From contig NZ_SSNW01000006.1 of assembly GCF_004801315.1 (NCBI RefSeq), forward strand, positions 62,001 through 126,000: a stretch of DNA of 64,000 nt. Direction: 5' to 3'. A model generated the notes under the pieces. That model searched no databases. It was not told the DNA's origin and saw only the letters and a program-made list of their open reading frames with translations. How positions within the stretch are numbered: the stretch's first letter is position 1; each line of letters starts with the position of its first letter. This DNA comes from Deinococcus sp. Arct2-2. GTDB lineage: Bacteria; Deinococcota; Deinococci; Deinococcales; Deinococcaceae. This document shows positions 47,039 to 56,905 of this stretch, one piece after another. Made by a program: the position numbers and the translations under genes.

Positions 47039-48019
47039 ATGAAAACAGAACAACGGTTCAGCTCGAAGTTTTTGAGAATCACTTTGGGTGTGGCGCTGAT
47101 AGTTGCGGGTTCTAGTGCAGGAGCCGAGAGCAATTTGACCCTGAAAATTCTGGCTCCGGCGTCGGTGGGCGGGGGCTGGGATAACACCGCCAAAGCCATT
47201 GCCGAAACCCTGAAGCGCGAGGGAATTGTTAACGATGTGAGCGTGTACAACCTGCCCGGCAAAGCAGGCACGCTGGGCTTGGCCGAATTTGTGAAACTCA
47301 AGGGCCAAAGCAATCAACAGATGCTCACCGGATTCGTGATGGTGGCGGGCATTCCCATCAACCAAAGTCCCTTCGACCTCAACAGCGACGTAACCCCTAT
47401 TGCCCGCCTGACCACCGATTACGAAGTGCTGATCGTGCCGGCCAAATCGCGTTTCCGTGATGTCGAGGACTTGGTTGCCGCATTCAAGGCCGCGCCGAGC
47501 AGTATCCGGTTTGGCGGCAGCAGCGCGGGCGGCAGCGCCCATATCGCCATCGGCAAGCTGGCCCGCGAACTCAATATTTCTATGGATCAGGTACGCTACG
47601 TGCCCTCGGCGGGCGGCGCACAGGCCACCGCTGCCATGTTGGGCGGAGAACTGGATGTGGTCAGCGCGGGCTACAGCGAAATAGAAGACGCCCTGAAAAG
47701 TGGACAGGTACGCGGGCTGGCTATTTTGGCCCCCGAAGCCGTGAACGGGATCAATCTGCCCACCCTGATCGAAAAAGGCATTGACGTAGATGTGAGCAAC
47801 TGGCGCGGCGTCGTGGCTCCCGCCGGAATCAGCGCCGCCCAACGCGCCCGCCTCACGCTGATGATGACCCGCATGGTGCGTACCCGCACTTGGCAGCAGC
47901 AGTTGTCTCAGAACAAATGGAACGCCTACTTCGCAACGGGCGATACCTTTGACCGCTTTATCCGCTCGCAAAAAACGGTGGTGGCGCAGTTGCTCCGCAG
48001 CCTAGACATCCTGAAATAA
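47039..48019 (+). CDS. TctC/Bug-family solute-binding protein without transporter partners
   Basis: GGAG lies 9 nt upstream of ATG 47039. The 326-residue protein has a signal peptide (about 1-29) and the Bug/TctC periplasmic-binding fold: LKILAPASVGGGWDNTAKAI, TARLTTDYEVLIVPA-like strands, FGGSSAGGSAHIAIGKLARE and a C-terminal RTWQQQLSQNKWNAYF. Family members bind carboxylates and feed the TctAB transporter, but neither tctA nor tctB is nearby. It may serve a remote transporter or a sensor. The next genes encode a DUF4388-like protein and a Cache-HAMP receptor. Confidence 0.88.
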   Translation: MKTEQRFSSKFLRITLGVALIVAGSSAGAESNLTLKILAPASVGGGWDNTAKAIAETLKREGIVNDVSVYNLPGKAGTLGLAEFVKLKGQSNQQMLTGFVMVAGIPINQSPFDLNSDVTPIARLTTDYEVLIVPAKSRFRDVEDLVAAFKAAPSSIRFGGSSAGGSAHIAIGKLARELNISMDQVRYVPSAGGAQATAAMLGGELDVVSAGYSEIEDALKSGQVRGLAILAPEAVNGINLPTLIEKGIDVDVSNWRGVVAPAGISAAQRARLTLMMTRMVRTRTWQQQLSQNKWNAYFATGDTFDRFIRSQKTVVAQLLRSLDILK

Positions 48020-48124
48020 GTCGGCGCAGTCAGCTCACCCTGCACGGACGGGAGAGCCTCACCTCTACGGCCCATTCGGATGTTGACCGCCTGTGGCCCC
48101 ACAGAATTTACCGGAGAGTTGCCT

Positions 48125-49234
48125 ATGTTCAGAGCCACCTACACTTCAGAAACGCTGCCGCTGCTGCTCCGCTATGTGGCCAGCCTCGGTCAGACTGGGC
48201 TGATGCGCTGCCACTCGTCGGGCGCGGGCGTGACCGTCATCGGGATTTCGGGGCAGCAAGTGGTGTCTTGTACCACCGTGCCCCAGCACCTAGAGGGCTT
48301 GGCCGCCGTGCAAGCCCTGACGCGCCACGCGGGGGGAACCTGTCATTTCGAGGAAAGCTGGGCCGCCGAAGAAGAACCCGCGCCCCTCAGTGCGGCCAGC
48401 CTGATCGGGCTGAGCATGGACGATCTGTTGGGGCGGGTGCTGGTGGCCCCAGACCAGATGCATCCGGCTCACCTTGACCTGACGCACATCGGCCCCCATA
48501 GCGTGCCTTTTCCGTTGGTGGCCGCGCCTGCAAGGACAACAGGTGGAGCAGAGGCCGATCTGTTTGATCTAGACCTGCTTGACCTCGATGCTCTGGAGAT
48601 AGAGTCGGACAGGGCCGCCACCGAATCTCACCGCCTGCTGTGGGCGCTGATAGACGGCCAACGTAGCGCCCAAGCTCTGGCCTCTGCGCTGGGCCAACCC
48701 CTTGACGAAGTGCGCTGGACGTTGGCGCAACTGGAGCAGCAAGGCTCGCTGCGCTTGGGCACGGGGCCGGTGCTGCCCGCTGCGGGCGTGACCGAGTTCG
48801 TGTGGAGCCTGACCGCCGTCGTTGGCCCCGTCGCGCAACTCCTGATGCGCGACGCCCTCAAAGCAGTGGGAGCCACCAAAGAAGCCATTCCGGTAGAAGT
48901 GCTGCCCGGTCTGAAAGCAGACGTGTTGCGCGGTTGCCCGGTCAGCCGTCACCCCCAAATAGAGGTGCTGTTTGCGGCCCTCGCCAGCTTGCCCCCCGTA
49001 CAGCCTGCCGCCCCGCCCTTTTCTCCGCAAGACCTGACCCACCAACTGACCCATCTGCTTGGCCCGATTGCGCGGGAACTGGTGAACGAGAGCTTGCAAC
49101 AGGTGCAGGGCGGTGCGGCCACCCGGCCCCTCGACAAGGCGCAGATTCTCAGTTTTCTAAATGCGTTGCAGGCGCTCCTGCCCCCAGCGCGGCGAGTCGA
49201 AGCGGTGTCTTTGCTGCAAAGTTTTCGCCGCTAA
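48125..49234 (+). CDS. DUF4388 (PATAN)-like protein with winged-helix and repeated C-terminal domains
   Basis: The start is ATG 48125 with GGAGAG about 8 nt upstream, giving 369 residues. Order: a DUF4388-like domain (about 1-90; LPLLLRYVASLGQTGLMRCH), an acidic linker (LFDLDLLDLDALEIESD near 150), a winged-helix-like region (about 165-215; ESHRLLWALIDGQRSAQALA) and two related helical blocks (LTAVVGPVAQLLMRDALKAV and LTHLLGPIARELVNESLQQV). DUF4388 proteins act with response regulators, gliding or chemosensory systems in other bacteria. The role here is inferred only from architecture. Confidence 0.75.
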   Translation: MFRATYTSETLPLLLRYVASLGQTGLMRCHSSGAGVTVIGISGQQVVSCTTVPQHLEGLAAVQALTRHAGGTCHFEESWAAEEEPAPLSAASLIGLSMDDLLGRVLVAPDQMHPAHLDLTHIGPHSVPFPLVAAPARTTGGAEADLFDLDLLDLDALEIESDRAATESHRLLWALIDGQRSAQALASALGQPLDEVRWTLAQLEQQGSLRLGTGPVLPAAGVTEFVWSLTAVVGPVAQLLMRDALKAVGATKEAIPVEVLPGLKADVLRGCPVSRHPQIEVLFAALASLPPVQPAAPPFSPQDLTHQLTHLLGPIARELVNESLQQVQGGAATRPLDKAQILSFLNALQALLPPARRVEAVSLLQSFRR

Positions 49235-49442
49235 GGACAGTGTTTTGTCAGCGTGAAGTGTGATGGTGCCAGAGTCTAATCTCTAAGCCAACTGGGAAAC
49301 TCCACTCCAGCAGCTTTTCAACCCCCTGTTTAAGTTTCCGCCCAGTCCACTCTCCAATACCCCCTGCCCGCTTGACGGCGTGCTGGCGCTGTTTCTTTCT
49401 CTACAGTCCTCTTCGCCTACTGTTCCCCAAGGAGTGGTCACT

Positions 49443-50335
49443 ATGTTCACTGCATCCAACGTGTCTCCAGCCGAACCTACTCCAGCCAATCTGTCTCCGG
49501 TCAAGCTGCCCCTAAGCTGTCCCTGAAACTCAAGATTTTTTTGCTGGTACTGGTGCCGCTGCTGGTGCTGGCAACCCTGATGCTTGCGCTGATGTCGGGC
49601 CGCCACGCCAACGAGTACCGGGGGCTGCTGGTGCGGGCTACCGCGCAGTCGTCATCGGTGTTCGGCATGGGCGTGCAGGAACTCATGGACTCGTCGGGCA
49701 AACCCCTGAGCAGCAACGATATTCAGGACAGCGTGCAGATGCGCCTGATGGAACTGGTGGCATTGGGGGCCACGCCGCTGCATTTTGCCAGCGTGTACAA
49801 CCAAGACGGCACCTTGCTGGCTGCCTACGACAGCAGTTTTCAAAGTTCCAGTGTCGAAACTTCGGTGCTGCGCCAAAACTTTATTCGCCTGATGGGGCCG
49901 GACGTAAAGACCATCAGTGCCTACAGCCAGAAGATCGGCAAATTTGAACCGACGGCGGCGCAGGTCACGCCCGTAGCCCTGACCAAGCGGCTGGCGAATA
50001 AGCAGACCACCCTGACTGGCTACCCGCTGCCGGGCGGCGTGGGCGTGGTGGTGCTGGGCCTCAGCGAGCAATACATCCGCGAGCGCGTGCTGGCCAGCCT
50101 TGCCCCCACCGCCCTCCTGACCTTACTGGTGGTGCTGCTCACGGCAGTCGGCGCGGCCCTGTTCGCCAACGCCCTGATTGGCCGGATTCAACGCTTGTCG
50201 GCGCGGGTCACGGCCATCAGCATGGGCGAACTCGATCAGCCGATAGAAGCCGATGCCCAAGATGAGCTTGGCGAACTGGCCGAATCGGTAGAACGCATGC
50301 GCTTTAGCCTAGAAACGATCATGGCCCGGATGTGA
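49443..50335 (+). pseudogene. Cache-HAMP membrane receptor with an apparent frameshift near the start
   Basis: A well-placed ATG at 49443 (GGAG 8 nt upstream) opens a frame that stops at 49524-49526. The receptor continues in another frame from about 49513, where no ATG or GTG start precedes the first membrane helix; only a TTG at 49541 exists. One missing C in the CCCC run at 49509-49512 would join them. The product would have a membrane helix, an extracytoplasmic Cache-like region, a second helix (LLTLLVVLLTAVGAALFANA) and a HAMP domain, then end without an output domain. It is either a real mutation or a sequencing indel. Confidence 0.65.
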
Positions 50336-50407
50336 AGGGTGCAGGAAGCGCCCGGTTCATCCTCCAAAGGGACATTCACAGCCCCCGCTCGGTGCTAGCG
50401 TAGGCAC

Positions 50408-51625
<1,218 letters not shown>

Positions 51626-51701
51626 GCAACTTGAGATTCATCAAGCCTCTGCCTTAGCTTTTCAGTTCTTTTGCATCAGCGTTTCCGCCACAATAGGCCG
51701 C

Positions 51702-52049
51702 ATGAGCGCCCTCGTGTTTGTTGCCTGCGAAAGCTATGGCGAGGGTGCGTGGCGTCTGGAAGCGCACTTTCACCTTGCGGCAGTGCGGGATTTTCTGACT
51801 GTCCTCGCTTCGGCGGGCATCAGTGGGCGCAGCCATCCCCCCGACCTGAGCGTGAGTCTGGAGGCCGAACTTTTGTTTGAAGAAGAAGTCATTGCCGCGC
51901 CGACCTACTTTGCCGCCTCTGAACTGGGGCGGTTGTTGGGCCACGCGCCGCCCGAACTTGCGGCCCAGTTCCGCGCATGGCACGCGATGACCCGCGCCTT
52001 CGAGGGCATGGGCCGCCCCGCGAGGCTGATCGTGTGGCAGATCGAATGA
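51702..52049 (+). CDS. hypothetical protein, first of two tandem paralogues
   Basis: The start is ATG 51702 (115 residues). It begins MSALVFVACESYGEGAWRLE and ends ARLIVWQIE. The second copy at 52171 begins MSALVFAICEARIGESWYEV and shares the C-terminal pattern RAW.A..R.(F/Y)E..G...R.(I/V)(V/I)W. I do not recognise a family. It is small, soluble and acidic. A family D twin-hairpin repeat lies between the two copies. Confidence 0.7.
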   Translation: MSALVFVACESYGEGAWRLEAHFHLAAVRDFLTVLASAGISGRSHPPDLSVSLEAELLFEEEVIAAPTYFAASELGRLLGHAPPELAAQFRAWHAMTRAFEGMGRPARLIVWQIE

Positions 52050-52068
52050 AACGGGGGAGCTACGTTTT

Positions 52069-52170
52069 CCGAACATCCGCAACCCTATCGGATGTTCGTC
52101 CACCTTCGCTCCCCCGTCTTTTTTGCTGCTCCTTCCAGTCGGATTCGTCTGCGACTCATCACAATTTTTT
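52069..52170. repeat. family D twin-hairpin repeat, copy 2
   Basis: CGAACATCCG (52070-52079) and CGGATGTTCG (52089-52098) form the same stem as at 38011-38039. The rest aligns over about 100 bp (TTGCTGCTC near 52122, ATCA.CAATTT at the end). It begins 20 nt after the upstream stop codon and ends at the ATG of the next gene, whose promoter or RBS must lie inside it. Confidence 0.7.
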
Positions 52171-52503
52171 ATGAGCGCCCTCGTTTTCGCCATATGTGAA
52201 GCCCGAATAGGGGAGAGTTGGTACGAGGTGGCAAGCTTCGAGCATGGCTCAGGCCGTCATCTGCTGGCCCTCTTGGATGAAGGAATGCTGTCTGGGCGCG
52301 GCTGGCCGCCAGAGTCGGGGGCAGGGGCGCGTGCTGGGCAGCAAGACACTCAAGCCTTCGGCGCAACGTTCATTACTGCGCCGGAGCTTGCCGCATTGGC
52401 ACATGCAGATGACGACCCGGTGACGTTACGAGCATGGCAAGCCTTCGCCCGCGTGTACGAAGACGCGGGCGCGGCGGTGCGGGTAGTGATCTGGTTTTTG
52501 TAG
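52171..52503 (+). CDS. hypothetical protein, second of two tandem paralogues
   Basis: ATG 52171 directly follows the repeat and gives 110 residues, matching the start of its paralogue. It has an Ala/Gly/Gln-rich insertion in the middle (ESGAGARAGQQDTQAFGATF) and ends RVVIWFL. No motif or family is recognised. A third copy or known homologue is not visible in the window. Confidence 0.7.
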   Translation: MSALVFAICEARIGESWYEVASFEHGSGRHLLALLDEGMLSGRGWPPESGAGARAGQQDTQAFGATFITAPELAALAHADDDPVTLRAWQAFARVYEDAGAAVRVVIWFL

Positions 52504-52528
52504 GTTGGGGGGTTGTGTAGGCTGGAGT

Positions 52529-54142
52529 TTATGACCGCTTCAGCCGCCGCATCACGCCCGCCACTTCCGGCATTTTGAGGGCTACGGCCAGCCCCAAATA
52601 AACCGCCAAGCCTGCGCCGCCCGCCACCGCTAGTCCCAGCATTCCGGGCAAAATAAATCCGGGTTCGGGCATCACGCGGGAAATGAGCCAAGCCAACGCC
52701 CCGGCCACCGCCGCCATCGGCACAATGCGGGCCAAGTGTGAGGCGATCTGGCGCGACGGAAAGCCTAGAGCGCGGCGGTAGAGCCACGCCAACGCCCCGG
52801 CCATCAAAATGCCGCTGAGGGTGGTGCTGACGCCGAAGCCCAACAGTCCAAGTGGCGGCACCAGCAGGCGGTACAGGCCCACTTCCAGCACAAAGCCGAT
52901 GGCGCTGATGATCACGGCCTCGCGGGTGCGCTCGCGGGCATAGAAGGTTCTCAGCAAAATGGTGACGATGGCCCACGGCACCAAAGCTAGCGCCCAGCCG
53001 GTCAGAATTCCGGTTCCTTGCTCGAAGCGCGGGACGTCGTAATTGGTACGGAGGTTAAACAGACTGACGGCAAACGGCGCGAGGGCCACCAACAGGGCGC
53101 TCATTGGGGCGGCCAAAAATGTAGTGGTTCGGACGGCCTGCACGGTTAGCGCCCGGAATGCGGGCCAATCCTTTTCGGCGGCGTGCTGAGAAAAGCGGGG
53201 CAACAGCGCCAGCGCAGGCGACACCACGAACAGCCCGTTGACCATCGTGAAGAGGGCTTCGGCGTTGGAATAGCCGCCTAGTGTGCCCTGCCGGAACAGT
53301 GTGCTATCGCTGAGCAGGCGCGTCACATACACGTTGAGAATCTGACGTGCGCCCGCCGTGAGCGTAAAGGGGGCCATTTGCCGCAGCACCCGCCCCAGCG
53401 CCGGATGCCGCACCAGCGCGGGCGTGGGCAGCAGCCCAAAGCGCCGCAGCGCAGGCAATTGCACCAGCAGTTGCGCCACCCCGCCAATGAGCCAGCCGAA
53501 GGCCAGCCAAGTGGCCGTGTCGGGCAGCAGCAGCAGCGCAATAATACTGGCGATGTTGAAGGCCACTGGCGCAAAGCTGGATTCGCGGAAATGTTCGTCG
53601 GCGTTCAGCAGGCCCATCGCAATGCTAGATAGACTTATCAGCATCAGAAACGGCATCACCAGTTGCGTCATGTACACGGCCAACGCCCGGTCTACGTTGG
53701 ACGTGCCCGACAACAAAATATTTACGATCAAGGGGGCGGCCAGAATGCCCAGCGCCATCAGCAGCAAATTCACGGCGATCAGTACGCCGGAAAAGGCTGA
53801 CGCTAAGGCTTTGCGCTCGGCGGCGTCTAGCGTCTTGTACACCGGAATAAATGAGTTGACCAGTGCGCCTTCGGCCAGCAGCTCCCGCAAAAGGTTGGGA
53901 ATTTTGACCGCCACCGAAAAGGCGTCCAGCAACGTGTTGCCAAACAAATTGATGATCTGCTGGCGCACGATGCCCGACAGCCGAGAGCCGAGCGTTCCGG
54001 CCATTACGATCAGGGTATTTCGGCCCACCGATTTCTGAGGCGCTGCTTTTTTTGGCCCCCCAGCATCGGCGGGCATACCGTCCTGAAAGTCGATTTGAAT
54101 GACTGGGGGAGTGTTTGGAGGGCCGGAAGGCGGGACGGTCAC
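52529..54142 (-). CDS. murJ: lipid II flippase MurJ
   Basis: MurJ moves lipid II to the outer face of the membrane for peptidoglycan synthesis. The 537-residue protein has about fourteen hydrophobic helices and the MviN signature region TLIVMAGTLGSRLSGIVRQQ followed by FGNTLLDAFSVAVKIPNLLR and ELLAEGALVNSFIPVYKTLD. A cytoplasmic Pro-rich N-terminus of about 40 residues precedes it. The GTG 54142 start follows TACAGT by 7 nt, indicating a leaderless transcript. Confidence 0.95.
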   Translation of the reverse strand: MTVPPSGPPNTPPVIQIDFQDGMPADAGGPKKAAPQKSVGRNTLIVMAGTLGSRLSGIVRQQIINLFGNTLLDAFSVAVKIPNLLRELLAEGALVNSFIPVYKTLDAAERKALASAFSGVLIAVNLLLMALGILAAPLIVNILLSGTSNVDRALAVYMTQLVMPFLMLISLSSIAMGLLNADEHFRESSFAPVAFNIASIIALLLLPDTATWLAFGWLIGGVAQLLVQLPALRRFGLLPTPALVRHPALGRVLRQMAPFTLTAGARQILNVYVTRLLSDSTLFRQGTLGGYSNAEALFTMVNGLFVVSPALALLPRFSQHAAEKDWPAFRALTVQAVRTTTFLAAPMSALLVALAPFAVSLFNLRTNYDVPRFEQGTGILTGWALALVPWAIVTILLRTFYARERTREAVIISAIGFVLEVGLYRLLVPPLGLLGFGVSTTLSGILMAGALAWLYRRALGFPSRQIASHLARIVPMAAVAGALAWLISRVMPEPGFILPGMLGLAVAGGAGLAVYLGLAVALKMPEVAGVMRRLKRS

Positions 54143-54242
54143 GCGGTCAACTGTAGCGCCTTCCCGTCATTGCACCCTCTCGCGCCCCCAACAAAGCTGT
54201 GGTAAACTCCCTCTTGCTTGCAGGGGTTGTCCCTTCCAGCAG

Positions 54243-54335
<93 letters not shown>

Positions 54336-54361
54336 AAAAGAAGTCCAGTATTAAAAGAGAG

Positions 54362-54393
54362 TGCCCCGGACAGATAATGTCTGGGGCAGTTTC
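54362..54393 (+). terminator. terminator after tRNA-Ser
   Basis: TGCCCCGGACA pairs with TGTCTGGGGCA (one G.T pair) followed by GTTTCTCC, 26 nt after the tRNA. Confidence 0.8.
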
Positions 54394-54405
54394 TCCTTTA
54401 ATTCA

Positions 54406-54564
54406 GTGAGTGGTCAGTAGTGAGTGGTAAGTGGGTGAAGTGCTTTGACTGTTTATGGTTCGGAGAGTGAATCGTGGTGTCGGTGTTGCCCACAATCCAC
54501 GATCTACGTTCCGCCTAATCAGTGAAAGTCTTGTCCCACTGACTACTCACCACTCACCACTTAC
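54406..54564. repeat. 159-bp element with long imperfect inverted ends
   Basis: GTGAGTGGTCAGTAGTGAGT... at 54406-54434 is an imperfect reverse complement of CCCACTGACTACTCACCACT... at 54535-54564. Inside, ATCGTGG and CCACGAT form a second stem. The right end overlaps the asd stop codon. It looks like a small non-autonomous insertion between tRNA-Ser and asd. Confidence 0.6.
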
Positions 54565-55592
54565 AGAGCGGTAGCTCTCGGCTTCAGCGCTCCCTTCTCC
54601 TGCAAATATTCCGCAATCTGCACGGCGTTCAGAGCCGCTCCCTTCAGCAGTTGGTCACCCGCCACGAACAGTTCTAGGCCGCCTTCAAAGACGAGGCTGG
54701 CGCGGATTCGCCCTACTTCTACGTCGTATTTGCCGCTGGCGGTGAGGGGCATGGGGTACAGCTTGGCTTCGGGGTCGTCGCGGACTTCTACTCCGGCGGA
54801 ATGCCTCAGCAGTTCGCGGGCTTCGTCGGGCGTGGCGGGGCGCTCCAGCTCCAGCGTAATGGCCTCACTATGCGTGCGCAGCGTGGGAATCCGAACAGCG
54901 GTACAAGAAATGATCAGGCTTTCGTCGCCCAGAATCTTGCGGGTTTCCCACGCCACCTTCATTTCCTCTTTGGTGTACCCGTTGTCCTGAAAGGCGTCGA
55001 TGTGCGGAATCACGTTGAAGGGAATCGGGTGGGCAAACACGGTGGCGGTGGCCTCTTTGCCGTGAAGCTGCATATGCGTCTGCTCCAGCAGTTCTTCCAT
55101 ACCCTTTTGGCCCGCGCCACTGGTGGCCTGATACGTAGAAACGATCATGCGCTTGACGCCGTATTTGCGGTGCAGCGGCGCAACGGCGACGACGGCAATA
55201 GCGGTGGTGCAGTTGGGATTGGCGATAATGCCCTTGTGATGTAGCGCGGCTTCCCCGTTCACTTCCGGTACCACCAACGGCACGTCCGCGTCGTAGCGGA
55301 AGGCGCTGGAATTGTCGATGACCAGTGCGCCGCCCGCCACCCACGCGGGAGCCAACGCCTTGCTGATGCTGCCGCCCGCCGAAGCCAAAATTACGTCTGC
55401 GTCGATTGCGCCTTCAGGCGTGGCCTGCACGGTCAATTCCTGCCCTTTAAAGGGCAGTTTCAGGCCCGCCGAACGGGGCGAGGCGTACAGTTGCAACTCG
55501 CTAAAATCCAGCGTGCTGTTCTCCAGCACCTTCATCAACTCGTGTCCTACTGCGCCTGTGGCCCCAACAATCGCTACTTTCAGTCCGCTCAT
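54561..55592 (-). CDS. asd: aspartate-semialdehyde dehydrogenase
   Basis: Asd makes aspartate semialdehyde, the branch point for Thr, Met and Lys/diaminopimelate synthesis. The 343-residue protein has [19 protein letters not shown] at 6-24, [20 protein letters not shown] near 93 and the active-site Cys C128 in IANPNCTT, followed by [13 protein letters not shown] 55592 has GGGAGG about 9 nt upstream. It is preceded by an attenuator with a Thr-rich leader peptide (55646-55802), so expression should respond to charged tRNA-Thr. Confidence 0.96.
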   Translation of the reverse strand: MSGLKVAIVGATGAVGHELMKVLENSTLDFSELQLYASPRSAGLKLPFKGQELTVQATPEGAIDADVILASAGGSISKALAPAWVAGGALVIDNSSAFRYDADVPLVVPEVNGEAALHHKGIIANPNCTTAIAVVAVAPLHRKYGVKRMIVSTYQATSGAGQKGMEELLEQTHMQLHGKEATATVFAHPIPFNVIPHIDAFQDNGYTKEEMKVAWETRKILGDESLIISCTAVRIPTLRTHSEAITLELERPATPDEARELLRHSAGVEVRDDPEAKLYPMPLTASGKYDVEVGRIRASLVFEGGLELFVAGDQLLKGAALNAVQIAEYLQEKGALKPRATAL

Positions 55593-55645
55593 AGGTCTAT
55601 CCTCCCAGAAAAAAGTGCTTCATAGTCTGTGTGCCAGCTCCTACC

Positions 55646-55802
55646 AAAAAAAACCGCCCGACGACTTTTCGCGGGGCGGTGCTGTTGGCTTGAACAATCC
55701 AGCAGACCGCCGCTCAGGTGGTAATAGTTCCCTGAGTGCTGATGGTCTGAAGGGTGGGGCAATGCATGGTTCAACGGTAGCGGCCCAGCGGGTGCAGGTC
55801 AA
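55646..55802 (-). promoter_or_regulatory. asd: transcription attenuator of asd (promoter, Thr leader, terminator)
   Basis: On the minus strand: TTGACC (55802-55797), 17 nt, TACCGT (55779-55774), then the leader peptide. CAGACC (55749-55744) inside the Thr codons pairs with GGTCTG (55708-55703), enclosing CTCAGG/CCTGAG. GGCGGTCTGCTGG (55711-55699) can instead pair with CCAACAG and CACCGCC (55688-55675). The terminator stem ACCGCCC/GGGCGGT (55680-55674, 55659-55653) is followed by eight T and uses the same ACCGCC. These are the pause, antiterminator and terminator of a classic attenuator. No other minus-strand gene lies upstream that would need the terminator. Confidence 0.85.
55714..55767 (-). 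CDS. leaderless Thr-rich leader peptide of asd
   Basis: ATG 55767 is 6 nt after the -10 box, so it is the first codon of the mRNA. The peptide MHCPTLQTISTQGTITT has six Thr in 17 residues, with ITT at the end, comparable in logic to enteric thrL. Stalling at Thr codons would cover CAGACC and free the downstream strand to form the antiterminator. A TTG-initiated frame through the same region is less convincing. Confidence 0.8.
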   Translation of the reverse strand: MHCPTLQTISTQGTITT

Positions 55803-55840
55803 GCGGGCGGGCTAGCGGGGTAGGTTTGTAGACTCCGGCC

Positions 55841-56278
55841 ATGAAACGAATTCTAATCACGGGCATGTCGGGCACGGGCAAATCGTCAGTGATAGAGGCG
55901 TTGGCGGCGCGTGGATTCGCGGCCATAGACACCGATTCCGATGAGTGGTGCGAATGGCACACAGACGAATCGGCAGAGCCAGACTGGATTTGGCGTGCAG
56001 ACCGAATAGCGGAGCTGCTCAGCGCCCCACGCGAAACCGCCCTGTTCATGTCGGGCTGCAAGTCCAATCAGGGCCAGTTTTACCCGCATTTCGATCAAAT
56101 CGTGCTGCTGAGTGCGCCGCTAGCAGTCATGCTGGAGCGGATCGCTGCCCGCACCGACAATCTGTATGGCAAAACGGCGGCAGAGCGGGAACAGATTGTG
56201 CAGCACCTCGACTGGGTAGAACCGCTTTTGCGGGCGCAGGCGACACTGGAAATCAAGACCTCTGACTTCAGCGTGTAG
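55841..56278 (+). CDS. small P-loop kinase-like ATPase
   Basis: The 145-residue protein has Walker A GMSGTGKSS at 8-16, followed by VIEALAARGFAAIDTDSDEW, the layout of shikimate- or adenylate-kinase-like small kinases, and a lid-like basic segment near 100-115 (LERIAARTDNLYGKTAAERE). The substrate is unknown; annotations of relatives are usually AAA family ATPase or nucleoside kinase. ATG 55841 follows TAGACT by 6 nt. It is divergent from asd. Confidence 0.82.
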   Translation: MKRILITGMSGTGKSSVIEALAARGFAAIDTDSDEWCEWHTDESAEPDWIWRADRIAELLSAPRETALFMSGCKSNQGQFYPHFDQIVLLSAPLAVMLERIAARTDNLYGKTAAEREQIVQHLDWVEPLLRAQATLEIKTSDFSV

Positions 56279-56330
56279 CAGATCGCGGATCGACTTTTCG
56301 CGTTGGTGGCTGACTGAAAACGCTGAATCG

Positions 56331-56654
56331 CTACTTCTTACGCTTTAAAAACCCCAGCCATCCAGCCTTGTTCGCCAAGCTTTCCGGCGTGCTGCGCGGC
56401 GTGGCGGGCGCAAAGTCTTCCAGCTTAATCTCGGCTTCCGGGTGAGGGGCGGTTTTCCAGTCGCCCTCGGCAGTGGCTATCGCCCCGCCAAAGCGCCCAG
56501 CGGCGTACAACGCGTGCAATTGCTCCTGCTCCTCGGTGTTTGCGCGGGGGTCTGCGAGGGCTTCTAACATGGCAAGCAGGCTGTCGTCCTCGCAAGACCA
56601 GTGGCCCTGCGTAAACGTCGCTTCCTTGCCGTAAATGCGGATTCTGGCGGGCAT
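56331..56654 (-). CDS. small hypothetical protein
   Basis: The start MPARIRIYGKEATFTQGHWS at 56654 gives 107 residues; a longer version in the same frame begins at 56684. It is acidic, with a helix ADPRANTEEQEQLHALYAAG and a basic C-terminus (GWLGFLKRKK). No family is recognised. It stands alone between the kinase-like gene and a family A repeat. Confidence 0.55.
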   Translation of the reverse strand: MPARIRIYGKEATFTQGHWSCEDDSLLAMLEALADPRANTEEQEQLHALYAAGRFGGAIATAEGDWKTAPHPEAEIKLEDFAPATPRSTPESLANKAGWLGFLKRKK

Positions 56655-56791
56655 GAACCACTCCGGGCCGGGCGGGCTGACCACCGTCCGGGCAATATGT
56701 CAGTTGTGTGACCCCCACAGAATAGCGCAACGGGTCAGTGAGGGAGATGAACTGGGGTGTTGGCCTTGCAAATGAAAGTGATGCTGCGTGT

Positions 56792-56889
56792 GAACCCCCA
56801 GTCCCTGCGGGCCAGCCCCCCTTGAGGGGAGCGCAAAAGCCCTTGTCCTCCCCTCAAGGGGGGGCGTTGCAAAGCAACGGGGGGGGTTC
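56792..56889. repeat. family A repeat, copy 4
   Basis: GAACCCCCAGTCCCTGCGGG at one end and AACGGGGGGGGTTC at the other, with CTTGAGGGGAGCGCAAAAGC inside. Same orientation as copies 2 and 3. It ends 16 nt beyond the plsY stop codon. Confidence 0.8.
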
Positions 56890-56905
56890 ACCCACAAACT
56901 CTGCC

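Noticed and set aside
55589..55774. 61-codon His-rich frame from TTG 55774 ending in an ATGA overlap with asd
   Set aside because: It uses TTG and runs through the terminator. The ATG 55767 frame with six Thr sits correctly after the -10 box and explains the hairpins better.
55593..55840. Lysine riboswitch upstream of asd
   Set aside because: The leader is too short and lacks the conserved five-helix core; the Thr peptide attenuator accounts for the structure.
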